Shown here one piece after another: positions 23,136 to 37,300 of a stretch of 64,000 bases of DNA (its first letter is position 1; every line of letters starts with the position of its first letter). The translations under genes were made by a program, and so were the position numbers. The notes beneath the pieces are model-generated. The model ran no database searches. It saw nothing but the letters and a program-made list of their open reading frames with translations, and was not told where the DNA came from. This DNA comes from Sequoia sempervirens (lineage: Eukaryota > Streptophyta > Pinopsida > Cupressales > Cupressaceae): NCBI GenBank assembly GCA_007258455.2, contig VDFB02000001.1, positions 18,595,549 to 18,659,548 on the forward strand, written 5' to 3'.

Positions 23136-23769
23136 TTGTGGATTACACTATAGTTGTGCATTCTATATGAATATTTTCTATTGGCTTTCACGAACCTTCA
23201 TTATTCGTTAAGTTATAGCCACATTTAGGAAACCGTTCGAGTTTGAGTTTTTTTTGGCCATCGATCAACTTTGGTGACTATGCTTGTGGATTACACTGTA
23301 TTTGTGCATTCTATAAGTGTATCTTCTATCGCATTTCACGAACCTTCATTTTTTGTTGAGTTATAGCTGCATTTAGGAAACCACTTTGGTTTGAGATTTT
23401 GTGGGCTATCGATCAACTTTGGTGACTACGATTGTTGATTACACTATAGTTGTTCATTCTATACATGTGTTTTCTATCGCTTTTCGCGAACCCTTATTTT
23501 TTGTTGAGTTATAGCTGCATTTAGGAAACCGCTCATGTTTGAGTTTTTGTGGGCCATCAATCAACTTTGGTGACTACAATTGTAGATTGTACTATAGTTG
23601 TGCATTTTTTAAGTATATTTTTACTCACCTTTCATGAACCTTTGTTTTTTGTTGAGTTATAGCCGCATTTATGAAATCTCTCGTGTTTGAGTTTTTGTGG
23701 ACCATCGAGAAACTTTGGTGACTACGATTGTGGATTACATTGTAGGTGTGCATTCTATACACGTATTTT
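23136..23769 (+). repeat. Satellite A array, plus orientation
   Basis: Just over four A monomers leading into B block 4. The last monomer (tgtaggtgtgcattctatac, then acgtattttc) resembles the one before the edge at 6750 (tgtaggtgtgcattctatac, then acatattttc), including the rare tgtaggtg. The two edges are therefore likely copies of each other. Confidence 0.94.
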
Positions 23770-26622
23770 CAGAAACATGCAAGAACCCCTAAAAAATAGA
23801 ATCTACAAATTTTTTTTTTGGGAAAATAAAAAATATGGGTTTTATAGTTGGTTAGGTGCTAAAGAGACCTAGAACGTCCGTTTTTTAAAAAAGAAAAGTT
23901 GTTTTTGAAAAAGATAGATTTTTTCAAATCTAGAAGCAGTAGAGGTAATATAGGCAAATTTTTTGAATCTTTTTATGAAAAATATGAGAAATGGGTTTTG
24001 TAGAGAATGTTCTTCTGAGTAGACCCGAATCGTCCTTTTTACGAAAAACTAAATTTTCACCAAGATGCAAGAATCCCTCAAAAATATAATCTACGAAACA
24101 ATATTTTTTGGGAAAATCAAAAATATTTTATAGGTGCTTTGGTGCTAAAGAGATTCAAATCGTCCGTTTTTTGAAAAAATAAGTTGTTTTTGAAAAAGAT
24201 TGAATTTTTTAAAAAGTAAAAAAACAATATAGGTAATATAGGCAAATTTTTTGAATCTTTTTATGAAAAATTTGAGAAATAGGTTTTGTAGAGAATGTCA
24301 TTCTGAGTAAATCCAAATCATCTTTTTTTTTGAAAAACTAATTTTTCACCAACATGCAAGAACCCCTTAAAAATAGAATCTATGAAAAAGTTTGTTTGGG
24401 AACATCGAAATAATGGGTTTGATAGGTGCTCGTGTGGTAAAGAAACCAAGATTGTCTGTATTTTGAAATTATTTGTTATTGAAAAATATAGATTTTTTTG
24501 AAAAGTATAAGCAGTAGAGATAACAGATACAAATTTTTTGAATCTTATTATGAAAATTCTGACAAATGATTTTTGTAAAGAATGTTTTTCTGAGTAGACC
24601 CAAATCTCCTTTTTTTGAAAAACTAATTTTTCACCAACATGCAAGAAACCCATATCCTCTTTTCAAAAAACTAATATTTCACCAACATGCAAGAACCCTT
24701 CAAAAATAGAATATATGAAACACTTTTTTTGGGAAAAATTGAAATATGGATTTTATAGGTGCTCGTGTGCAAAAAAGACCCAGATCGTCCGTTTTTTCAA
24801 AAAATAAGTTTTTCTTGAAAAAGATAGTTTTGTTTGAAAAGTAGAAGCAGTAGGGGTAACAGAGGTAAAGTTTTTGAATCTTTTTATGAAAAATCTAAGA
24901 AATGGGTTTTATAGAGAATGTCATTCTGAGTAGATCTAGATCGTCTTTTTTTTTGAAAAACTAATTTTTCACCAACATGTAAGAATCCCTCAAAAATAGA
25001 ATCTACAAAACAATTTTAGTTGGGAAAATCGAAAATATGGGTTTCATAGGTGCTCTAAAGAGATCCAGATCATCCGTTTTTTTTTAAATAAGTTGTTTTT
25101 GAAAAACATAGATTTTTTTGAAAAGTAGAAGCAGTAGAGGTAACAGAGGCAATTTTTTTGAATCTTTTTATGAAAAATCTGAGAAATGGGTTTTGTAGAG
25201 AATATCGTTATGAATAGACCTAGATCATCCTTTTTGCGAAAAACTTATTTTTCATCAACATGCAAGAACTCCTCAAGAATAGAATCTACGAAACAATTTT
25301 TTTTGGGAAAATAAAATATATGGGTTTTATAGGTACTCATGTGCTAAAGAGACCCAGATCTTCCGTTCTTTGAAAAAATAAGATGTTTTTTGAAAAAGAG
25401 AGATATTTTTTAAAAGTAGAAGTAGTAGAGGTATCCGAGGCAAGTTTTTTGAATCTTTTTATGAAAAATATGAGAAATGGGTTTTCTAGAGAATGTTGTT
25501 CTGAGTACACCCAGATCGTCCTTTTTTTGAAAAACTAATTTTTCACCAACATACAAGAACCCCTCAAAAATAGAATCTGTGAAACAATTTTTTTTGTGAA
25601 AATAAAAATTATGGGTTTTATAAGTGCCCGTGTGTTGAAGAGATTTAGATCGTCTATTTTTTGAAAAAGATAGATTTTTTTGAAAAGTAGAAGCGATGAA
25701 ATTAACATAACACAAATTTTTTTTTGAATCTTTTTTATGAAAATATGAAATGGTTTTGCTTATGGGAATGTCATTAGGAGTAAATCCTAGATTATCCTCT
25801 TTACTATGAAAGAGCTAATTTTTTCACCAACATGCAAGAACCCCTCAAAATGAAGTCACTAGGCAATTTTTTTTGGGAGAAGGAAAATTGAAATATGGGT
25901 TTTATAGTTGCTCGTATGCTAAAGAGACCCAGATAGTCCCCTTTTTGGAAAAATAAGTTGTTTTTCAAAAAGATAGATTTTTTTGAGAATTAGAAGCAGT
26001 AGATGTAAGATAAGCAAATTTTTTGAATTTTTTTATGAAAAATCTGAGAAATGGGTTTTGTAGAGAATGTCGTTGTAAGTAGACCCATGTCGTCCTTTTT
26101 TCAAAAAACTAGTTTTCACCAACATGCAAGAAACCCACAAAAATAGAATCTACAAAACAATTTTTTTTGGGGAAATCCAAAATATGGGTTTTATAAGTGC
26201 TTGTGTGCTAAAGAGAACCAGATCGTCCATTTTTTGAAAAAATAAATTGTTTTTGAAAAAAATAAATTTTTGTAAGAAGTAGAAGTAGTAGAGGTAATAG
26301 AGGTAAATTTTTTGAATCTTTTTTGAAAAATCTGAGAAATGTGTTTTGTAGAGAATGTCGTTTTGAGTAAAGGCATATATTCATTTTTTTGAAAAACTAA
26401 TTTTTCATCAACATGAAAAAAAAACCCTCAAAAATAGAATCTACGAAACAATACTTTTTGGGAAAATAAAAAATATGGTTTTATAGATGCTCATGTTGTA
26501 AAGAGACCCAGATTGACTATTTTTTTTTTAAATAAGTTGTTGAAAAAACATAGATTTATTTGAAAAGCAGAAGCAGTAGAGGTAAGAGATGCAATTTTTT
26601 TGAATCTTTCTATGAAAAATCC
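23770..26622 (+). repeat. Satellite B block 4, plus orientation
   Basis: About ten B units. A stretch at about 25725-25885 is full of small indels (for example ggttttgcttatgggaatg and tttactatgaaagagc) that neighbouring units lack. The terminal unit carries gatgctcatgttgtaaagag, the marker variant shared with the B blocks ending at 12122 and starting at about 41940 and 53113. Confidence 0.95.
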
Positions 26623-26675
26623 TACACACATGTATAAAACCCATAGTTTCAATTTTCCCAAAAAAAATTGTTGAG
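26619..26675. repeat. Composite B/inverted-B/A junction, copy 2
   Basis: Same order as at 12119: ctatgaaaaatcc, an eroded palindrome (tacacacatgtata), the reverse B piece (aaaacccatagtttc, aattttccca), then gttgagttatagccccac of A+. It lies about 14.5 kb from copy 1 in the same orientation. Confidence 0.9.
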
Positions 26676-28318
26676 TTATAGCCCCACATAGGAAAACGCT
26701 GTTGTTTGAGTTTTCGTGGGCCATCGATCAACTTTGGTGACTACAATTGTGGATTACAATGCAGTTGTGCATTCTATACACATATTTTCTATTGCCTTTC
26801 ACGAACCTTCATTTTTAATTGAGTTATAGCTACACTTAGGAAATTGCTCGTGTTTGAGTTTTCGTGGGCCATCGATCAACTTTGGTGACTACGATTGTGG
26901 ATTGCATTCTAGTTGTCCATTTTGCATGCATAGTTTCTATCGCCTTTCGCGAACATTCATTTTTTGTTGAGTTATAGCTGCATATAAGAAACTGCTCGAG
27001 TTTTCATTTTCATGAGCCATCAATCAAATTTGGTGACTACGCTTGTGCATTGCATTGTAGTTTTTTATTCTATATGTGAATTTTCTGTCACCTTTTGCGA
27101 ACGTTCATTTTTTCTTAAGTTATAGCCGTATTTAGGAAACTGCTGATGTTTGAGCTTTTCTAGGCCATCAATCAACTTTGGTGAATGCAATTGTGGATTG
27201 TATTGTAGTTGTGCATTATGTAGGCATATTTTTAATTGCTTTTCATAAACATTCATTTTTTTCTTGAGTTATAGGCGTATTTAGGAAACTGCTCATATTT
27301 GAGTTTTGGAGGGCCATCAATCAACTTTGGTGACTACAATTGTGGATTGCACTATAGTTGTCCAATCTGTACACATATTTTCTATCGCCTTTCACAAACC
27401 TTCATTTTTCGTTGAGTTATAGCCCCATTTAGGAAACTACTCGTGTTTGAGTTTTCGTGGGCCATCGATCAACTTTGGTGACTACGATTGTGGATTACAC
27501 TATAGTTGGGCATTTTATACGCGTATTTTTTATCGCCTTTCGCAAACCTTCATTTTTCATTGAGTTATAGCGACACTTAGGAAACCGCTGGCGTTTGAGT
27601 TTTTGAGGGCCATCAATCAATTTTGGTGACTACAGTTGTGGATTACACTGTAGTTGTGCATTCTATACGTGTATTTTTCATTTCCTTTCACGAATCTTCA
27701 TCTTTCGTTGAGTTATATCCACAGTTCGCAAACCGCTCGTGTTTGCTTTCTTTGTTGAGGTATAGCCGCATCTAGGAAATCCTCGAGTTTGAGTTTTCGT
27801 GGGCCGTTGATAAACTCTGGTGACTATGAATGGGGATTGTACTGTAGTTGTCCAATCTGTAAACGTATTTTCTATCGCCTTTCACGAACGTTAATTTTTT
27901 GCTCAGTTATAGCCCCATTTTGGAAACCGCTTGTGTTTGACTTTTTGTGGGCCATCGATCAACTTTGGTGACTACGATTATGGATTGCACTGTAGTTGTC
28001 CATTCTATACGCTTATTTTCAATCAGTTTTCGTGAACCTTCGTTACTGGTTGATTGATACCGCATTTAGAAAACCACTCGTGTTTGAGTTTTCGTGAGCC
28101 ATTGATAAACTTTAGTGAGAACGCTTGTGGATTACACTGTAGTTGTCCATTCTATACACATATTTTCTATTGCCTTTCGTGAACATTCATTTTTTGTTGA
28201 GTTATAGTTGCATTTAGGAAACTGCTCATATTTGAGTTTTTTTGGGCCATCATTCAACTTTCTTGACTATGATTGTAGATTGTACTGTAGTTGTGCATTT
28301 TGTACGTATATTTTTCAA
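26670..28318 (+). repeat. Satellite A array, plus orientation
   Basis: About 11 A monomers. One near 27735 is shortened, joining cgtgtttgc to ctttgttgaggtatag. The array inverts near 28318, where tgcattttgtacgtat is followed after a short spacer by its rough complement atacgtgattagaatgca. Confidence 0.94.
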
Positions 28319-31300
28319 TACGTGATTAGAATGCAGAACTACAGTGTAATCCACAATCGTAATCACCAAATTTGATCGATGGCCCATGAAAACTCAAACA
28401 CGAGCAGTTTCCTAAATGGAGCTATAACTCTCCAAAAAATGAAGGCTCATGAAAAGCGATAGAAAATACGCATATAGAATAGACAACTACAGTGCAATCC
28501 ACAATCATAGTCACCATTGTTGATCGATGGGCTTAAAAAATTCAAACATGAGTGGTTTTTTAAATGCAGCTATAACTCAACAAAAAATGAAGGATCGCGA
28601 TAGCCGATAGAAAATATATGTATAGAATGCACAACTATAGTGTAATCCACAAGCATAGTGACCAAAGTTGATCGATGGCCCATGAAAACTCAAACTCGAG
28701 CCTTTTACTAAATGCGGCTATAACTCAATAAAAAATGAAGGTTAATTAAAAATATGCATACATAATGGACAACAACAGTGCAAACAAAAATCATATTCAC
28801 CAAAGTTGATCGATGGCCCACGAAAACACAAACATGAGTGGTTTCATAAGTGCAGCTATAACTCAATGATAAATGAAGGTTCACGAAACGCAATAGAAAA
28901 TACACATATACAATGCACAACTACAATGTAATCCACAATCATAGTCACCAAGGATGATTGATGGCCCATGAAAACTCATACACAACATTTTCATAAATGG
29001 GACTATAATTCAACAAAAAATGAAGGCTTGTGAAAGACAATTAAAATCATAGTCACCAAAGTTGCTCGATGGCCCACAAAAACACTAACATAAACGGTTT
29101 CCCAAATGCAGATATAAATCAACAAAAAATGAAGGTTGGGAAAAGGCAATATAAAATACGCATATAGAATGCACAACTACAATGTAATCCACAAGCGTAG
29201 TCACCAAAGTTAATCAATGGCCCACGAAAACTCAAATTCAAACAGTTTCCTAAATGTGGTTGTAATTCAACAAAAAATGAAGGTTCGCGAAAGGCTATAG
29301 AAAGTATGAGTACATAATGCACAACTACAGTGCAATCTACAATCGTAGTCAAAAAAATTGATCGATGGCCCACAAAGACTCAAAGATGAATGATTTCCTG
29401 AGTGTGTCTATATCTAGAATGGACAACTATAGTGTAGTTCAATAACATAGTCGCCAAAGTTGATCAATGGCCCAGAAAAACTCCAACACGAGCGGTTTCC
29501 TAAATGCAGCAATATTACTCAACAAAAAATGAATGTTCAAAAAGGCAATATAAAATTAGCATTCATAATGCACAACTATAGTGCAATCCACAATCATAGT
29601 CGCCAAAATTGATCAATGGCCTAGAAAACTCAAACACGTGCGGTTCCCTAAATGCAGCTATAACTCACCAAAAAGAGAAGGTTCACGAAAGACGATAGAA
29701 AATCTGCGTAAACAATGGAAAACTATAGTTCAAACCACAATTGTAGTCAACAAAGTTGATCGACGGCACATGTACACTCAAACATGAGTATTTTAATAAA
29801 TGCGGCTATAACTCAACAAAAAATGAAGTTTCGTGAAAGGCGATTAAAAATATGTGTACAAAATGCACAATTACAATACAATCCACAATCATAGTCACTA
29901 GAGTTTATCGATGGACCACAAAAACTCAACAAAAAATCAAGGTTCACGAAAAGTTATAAACTATAAACATATAGAATGCATAACTATAGTGCAATCCACA
30001 AGCGTAGTCACCAAAGTGGATTGAAGGCCAACAAAAACTCAAACAAAAATGAGGGTTCACGAAAGGCGATAGAAAATAAGTGGTCACAATGCACAACTAT
30101 AGTGCAATCCACAATCATAGTCACCAAAGTTGAACGATGGCCCACGAAAACTCAAACATGAGCGGTTGCCTAAATGTGGCTATAAATCAACAAAAAATAA
30201 AGGTTTGTGAAAGGTGATTAATAATATGCATACACAGAATGCAAAACTACAATACAATCCACAATCCTAGTCACCAAAGTTGATCTATGGCCCACAAAAA
30301 CTCAAACAAAAGCGATTTCCTAAATGCGGTTATAACTCAACAAAAAATGAAGGTTCGCAAAAGGCGATAGAAAATACACATATAGAATGCAAAACTACAG
30401 TGTAATAAACAAGCGTAGTCACCAAAGTTGGTTGATGGCCCATGAAAACTCAAACTCAACAAAAAATAAAAGTTCACGAAAGGCAATAATAAATTAATGT
30501 AAAGAATGGACAACTACCATGCAATCCAAAATCGTAGTCACCAAAGTTGATCAATGTCCCATGAAAACTCAAACATGAGTGGTTTCCTAAGTGCGGCAAT
30601 AACTCAATGAAAAATGAAGCTTCGCGTAAGGCGACAGAAAATACGCATATAGAATGGACAACTATAGTGCAATCAACAAGTGTAGTAACTAAAGTTCATC
30701 GAAGGCCCACGAAAATTCAAACTCGAGCGATTTGTGAATTACGGCTATAAGTCAACAAAAAGTGAAGGTTCATGAAAGGAAATTAAAAATATGCGTACAG
30801 AATGCACAACGACAGTACAATCCACTATCGTAATCACCAAAGTTGATCACTGGACCACAAAAACTTAAACACGAGTGGTTTCCTAAATGCGGCCATAACT
30901 CAAAAAAAAATGAAGGTTCCTGAAAGGTGATAGAATTTACACGTAGAGAATGGACAACTATAGTGCAATCCACAATCGTAGTCACCAAAGTCGATCGATG
31001 GCCCATGAAAACTGAAGTACGAGCGGTTTCCTAAGCTCAGGTATAACTCAACGAAAAATGAAGGTTCAATAAAGGCGATAAAAAATACACCTACAGAATG
31101 CAAAACTACAGTGTAATCCACAATTGTATTTACCAAAGTTGATCGATGGCCCACATAAACTCAAGCATGAGCATTTTCCTAAATGCGACTATAACTCAAC
31201 AAAAAATGAAGCTTCGTGAAAGGCGATTAGAAATATGCGTAACAAATACACTACTACAGTAAAATCCACAATGATAGTCACCAAAGTTCATCGATGACTT

Positions 31301-34300
31301 ATAAAGACTCAAACATGAGCTGTTTCCTAAATGCGGCTATAATTCAACAAAAAATAAGGTTGGCAAAAGGCAATAGAAAATACGCGTATAGAATGCACAA
31401 TTACAGTGTAATCCACAAGCGTAGTCACCAAAGTTAATCGATGGTCCATGAAAACTCAAACCTTAGCTGTTTTCTAAATGTGGCTATATCTAGGCAAAAA
31501 ATGAAGGTTCATGAAAGGCAATAGAAAATACGCATATAGAATGGATATCTACATTGTAATCCGCAATCGTAGTCACCAAAGTTGATCGATGGCCCACGAA
31601 AAGTCGAACACGAGCGGTTTAATAATTGCGGCTATAACTCAATGAAAAATGAAGGTTTGTGAAAGGAAATAGAAAATACACATATAGAATGCACAATTAC
31701 AATACAATCCACAATCATAGTCGCCAAAGTTGATAGATGGCCCAAAAAATGTCAAACATGAGCGGTTTCCAAAATGTAGCTATAAGAAACGAAGGTTCAA
31801 GAGAGGCGATTGAAAATACGTTTATAGAATGCACAATACAGTGTAATCCACAATCGTTGTCACCAAAGTTGATCGATGGCCCACAAAAACTCAAACACGA
31901 GGAGTTTAAGAAATGCGGCTATCACTCAATCAAAAATGAAGGTTCACAAAAGGCTATAGAAAATACGCATACATAATGGACAACTACAGTCCAATCCACA
32001 ATTGTAGACACCAAACTTGATTAATGGCCTAGGAAATACAAAACACGAGCGGTTTCCTAAATGCGGCTATAACTAAACAAAAAATGAAGGTTCACAAAAG
32101 GCAATATAAAAATATATGTATAAAATGCACAACTATAGTGTAATCCACAAGCGTAGTCACCAAAGTTGATCGATGGTCCTCGAAAACTCAAACTCGAGTA
32201 GTTTCCTAAATACGGCTATAACAAAACAAAAAATGAAGGTTCTTCAAAGGTGATAGAAAATACACGTAAAAAATGGACAACTACAGTGCAATCCACAATC
32301 GTAGTGACCAAAGTTGATCGATGGCCCATGAAAATGCAACCACGAGCGGTTTCGTAAGTGCAGCTACAACTCAACGAAAAATGAAGCTTCGCAAAAGGTG
32401 ATAGAAAATACGCATATAGAATCCACAACTACAGTGTAATCCTCAAGCGTAGTCACCAAAGTTGATTGATGGCCCACGAAAACTCAAGCTTGAGCGGTTT
32501 CCTAAATGCAACTATAACTCAACAAAAAAAGAAAGTTTGTGAAAGGCGATAGAAAATATGTGTACAAAATGGATAACTACATTGCAATCCAAAATCTTAG
32601 ACACCAAAGTTGATCGATGGCCCACGAAAAGTCAAACGCGAGCAGTTTCCTAAGTGCGGGTATAAATCAATGAAAAAATGAAGCTTCACAACTGGCTATC
32701 AAAATACGTGTAGAGAATACACTACTACATAGTGTAATCCACAATCGTTGTCAGCAAAGTTGATCAATGGCTGACAAAAACTCAAACACGAGCGTTTTCC
32801 TAAATGCGTCTATAACTCAACACAAAATGAAGGTTCATGAAAGGCGATAAAAAATACGTGTACAAAATGGACAACTAGATTACAATATACAATCGTAGTC
32901 ACCAAAGTTGATCGATGGCCCACAAAAACTCAAACAAGAGCAGTTTCCTTAGTGTGGTTAGAACAAAGAAAAAAAGAAGGTTTGTGAAATGCATAGAAAA
33001 TACGAGTATATAATGCACAACTACAGTGTAATCCACAAGTGTAGTCAATAAAGTGTACCGATGGCCCACGAAAACTCAAACTCAAATGGTTTCCTAAATG
33101 TGGCTATAACTCAACAAAAAATGAAGGTTTGCGAAAGTCGATAGAAAATATGTGTACATAATGCACAACTACAATACAATCCACAATCATAGTCACCAAA
33201 ATTGATCGATGGCCCACGAAAACTAAAAGATGAGTGTAATCCACAATAGTAGTCACCAAATTTGATCGATGGCCCAAAAAAACTCAACCACGAGCATTTT
33301 CATACATGTGGCTATAACTCAAGAAATAATGAAGGCTCGTGAAAGGTGATTAAAAATATACATACAGAATGCACAACTACAGTACAATCCACAATCGTAC
33401 TCACCAAAGTTGATTGATCACCCACAAAAACTTAAACATGAGCGGTTTCCCAAATGCAGCTATAACTCAACAAAGAAAGAATGTCCACGAAAGGCAATAA
33501 AAAATATGTGTATAGAATGTATAACTACAGTGTAATCCACAATTGTAGTCACCAAAGTTGATCGATAGTCCACGAAAACTCAAATATGAGCAGTTTACTA
33601 AATGTGCCTATAATTCAACAAAAAGTGAAAGTTCATGAAAGGCGATAAAAAATAACCATAGAAAATGGACAACTACAGTGCAATCCACAATCGTAGGCAC
33701 CAAAGTTACCGATGACCCATGAAAACTGAAACACCAGCAGTTTCCTGAATGCAGCGATAACTCAAGAAAAATGAAGGTTCGCGAAAGGAAATAGAAAATA
33801 CGCATAGAGAATGCATGCCTACAGTGTAGCAGTACAATCCACAATCTTAGTCACCAAAACTGATTGATGGCCCACAAAAAATCAAACATTTCTTGTTTCC
33901 TAAATGCGGCTATAACTCAACAAAAAATGAAGGTTTGAGAAAGCTAATAGAAAATACGCATATAGAATGCAAAGCTACAGTTTAATCCACGAGCATAGTC
34001 ACCAAAGTTGATCAATGGTCTATGAAAACTCAAACACGAGCAGTTTCCTATATGCGGCTATAAATAAACAAAAAAAGAAGGTCCGCAAAAGGTGATAGAA
34101 AATACGCATACATATTGGAATACTACAGTGCAATCGACAATCGTAGTCACTAAAGTTAATCGATTGCCCATGAAAACTCAAACGCGAGGATTTCCCATCT
34201 TGCACCTATAACTAAATGAAAAATGAGGGTTCGTGAAAGGTGATAGAAAATACACATGTAGAATACACAACTATAGTGTAATCAACAATTGTAGCCACCA

Positions 34301-37300
34301 AAGTTGATCGATGGCCCACCAAAACTCAAACATGAGCGGTTTCCTATGTGTGGTTATAACTCAACGAAAAATGAAGGTTCGCGAAAGGCAATGCAAAACT
34401 ATAGTGTAATCCACAATTGTACCCACCGAAGTTGATCGATGGCCCACGAAAACTCAAACATGAGCGTTTTCCTAAAAGCTACTATAACTCAACAAAAAGT
34501 GAAGGTTCATGAATGGCGATTAAAAATGTGCATATAGAATATAGAACTACATTGTAATCGACAATCCTAGTCACCAAAGTTGATCGATGGCCGACAAAAA
34601 CTCAAACACGAGAGTTTGCCTAAGTATAGTAGAATCCACAATCGCAGTCACCAAAGTTGATCGATGGCCCAAAAAAACACACATGAGAGGTTTCCTAAAT
34701 GTGGTTATAACTCAACAAAAAATGAAGGTTTGCGAAAGGAAATAGAAACTATGTTTATAAAATGCACAACTACAGTGTAATCCACAAGCATAGTCAGCAA
34801 AGTTGATCAATGGCCCACAAAAACTCAAATACGTGCAGTTTCCTAAATGTCGTTATGACTCACCAAAAATGAAGGTTGAAGAAAGTCGATAAAAAATACA
34901 CATAGATAATGGACAACTACAGTGCAATCGAAAATCGTAGTCACTTTAGTTGATCAATGGCCCATGAAAGCTCAAACATGAGTTGTTTCATAAATGCAGC
35001 TATAACTCGACGAAAAATGAACATTTACGAAAGGCGACAGAAAATACGTGTACAAAATGGAAAACTGCAGTGTAATCCACAATCGTAGTCACCAAAATTG
35101 ATCAATGGCCGACAAAAACTCAAACAAGAGTGGTTTACTAAGTGTAATTATACCTCAATGAAAAAAGAAGTTTCATGAAAGGCGATGCAAAATACACATA
35201 TAAAATGAACAACTATAGTGTAATGCACAATTGTAGTCACCAAAGTTCATCTATAGCCCACGAAAACTCAAACACAAGCGTTTTCCTAAAGCCGTTATAA
35301 CTCTAAAAAAAATGAAGGTTCGTGAAAGGCAATTAAAAATATGCGTAGAAAATGCACAACTATAGTACAATCCAAAATTGTAGTCACCAAAGTTGATTGA
35401 TGTCCCACAAAAACTTAAACATGAGCAATTTCTGAAATGTGGCTATAACTCAACAAAAATTGAATGTTCGCGAAAGGCGATAGAAAATACATGTATAGAA
35501 TGGAAAACTATAGTCCACAATCGTAGTCACCAAAGTTGATTGATGGCCCATGATATCTCAAACACGAGAGCTTTTCTAAATGCGGCTATAACTCAATAAG
35601 AAATGAAGGTTCGCAAAAGGCGATAGAAAATATGAGTATAGAATGCACAACTTAACAAGAAATGAAGGTGCACAAATGGAAAAAATACATGTATAGAATA
35701 CAAAACTACAGTGTAATTCACAATCATAGTCTCGAAAGTTGAGCGATGGCCCACAAAAACTCAAACACAATCGTAGTTACCAAAGTTGATCGATGGTGCA
35801 CGAAAACTCAAACACGAGCGGATTCCTAAGTGCAGCTGTAACTCAATCAATAATGAAGGTTGGTGAAAAGTGATACAAAATACGTGTATTGAATGCGTAA
35901 CTATAGTTCAATCTACAATCTTAGTCACCAAAGTTGATTGATGGCACACAAAAACTCAAACACGAGCGTTTTCCTAAAAGTGGCAATAACTCAACAATAA
36001 ATTAAGGTTCGTGAAAGGCGACTAAAAATATCTGTAAAAAATGCACAACTACAGTACAATCCACAATCGTAGTCACCAAAGTTGATATATTGCCCAAAAA
36101 ATCTCAAATCTGAGTGGTTTATTAAATGCAGATATAACTCCAAAAAAAATGAATATTCATAAAAGGCAATAGAAAATATGCATATAAAATGCACAACTAC
36201 AGTGTAATCCACAAGCGTACTCATCAAAGTTGATCGATGGCCCACAAAAACTCAAACCTGACTAGTTTCGTAAGTGTAGCTATAGCTCAATGAAAAATTA
36301 AGGTTCGTGAAAGGCAGTACAAAATACACGTATAAAATGCACAACTACAGTGTAATCCACAATCGTTTTCAACAAAGTTGATCGATAGCCCAAAAAATCT
36401 CATACACGAGAGTATTCCTAAATGCGGCTATAACTTAACAAAAAATGAAGTTTGATGGAAGGCAATGGAAAAAACACATATAGAATGCACAACTATAGTG
36501 TAATCCATAAACGTAGTCACCAAAGTTGATAGATGGCCCACAAAAACTCAAACACGAGCTTTTTCCTAAATGCGGATATAGCTAAAAAAAAGAAAGTTCA
36601 TGAAAGGCGATAGAAAATACGCGAAGAGAATGGAAAAATACAGTGCATCCCACAAGCGTAGTCCCCAAAGTTGATCGATGGCCCACTAAAACTCAAACAT
36701 GAACGGTTTCTTAAATGTAGCTATAACTGAACGAAAAATGAAGGTTTGCGAAAGCCGATAGAAAATATACGTATAGAATGCACAACTACAGTGTAGTGCA
36801 CAATCGTAACCACCAAAGTTGATTGATGGCCCATGAAAACTCAAACATGAGCGATTTCCTAGGTGTGGCTATAAATCAATGAAAAATGGATGTTTGTGAA
36901 AGGTGATAGAAAATACACGTATACAATGCACAACTATAGTTTAATCTAGAATCGTAGTCACCAAAGTTGATTAATGGCCCACAAAAACTCCAACATGAGT
37001 GGTTTCCTAAATGTGGCTATAACTCAAAAGAAAGTCAAGGTTCACGAAAGGTGATGGAAAATACGCATATAGAATGCATAACTATAGTGTAATCCACAAG
37101 CGTAGTCATCAAACTTGACCGATGGACCACAAAAACTCAAACAGGAGCAGTATCCTAAATGCAGCTATAACTCAACAAAAAATGAAGGTTCGTGAAAGGA
37201 GATAGAAAGTTAGTGTTCATAATGTACAACTACAGTGCAATCCAAAATCGTAGTCACTAAAGTTGATCCGTGGTTCACGAAAACTAAAACACGAGTGGTT

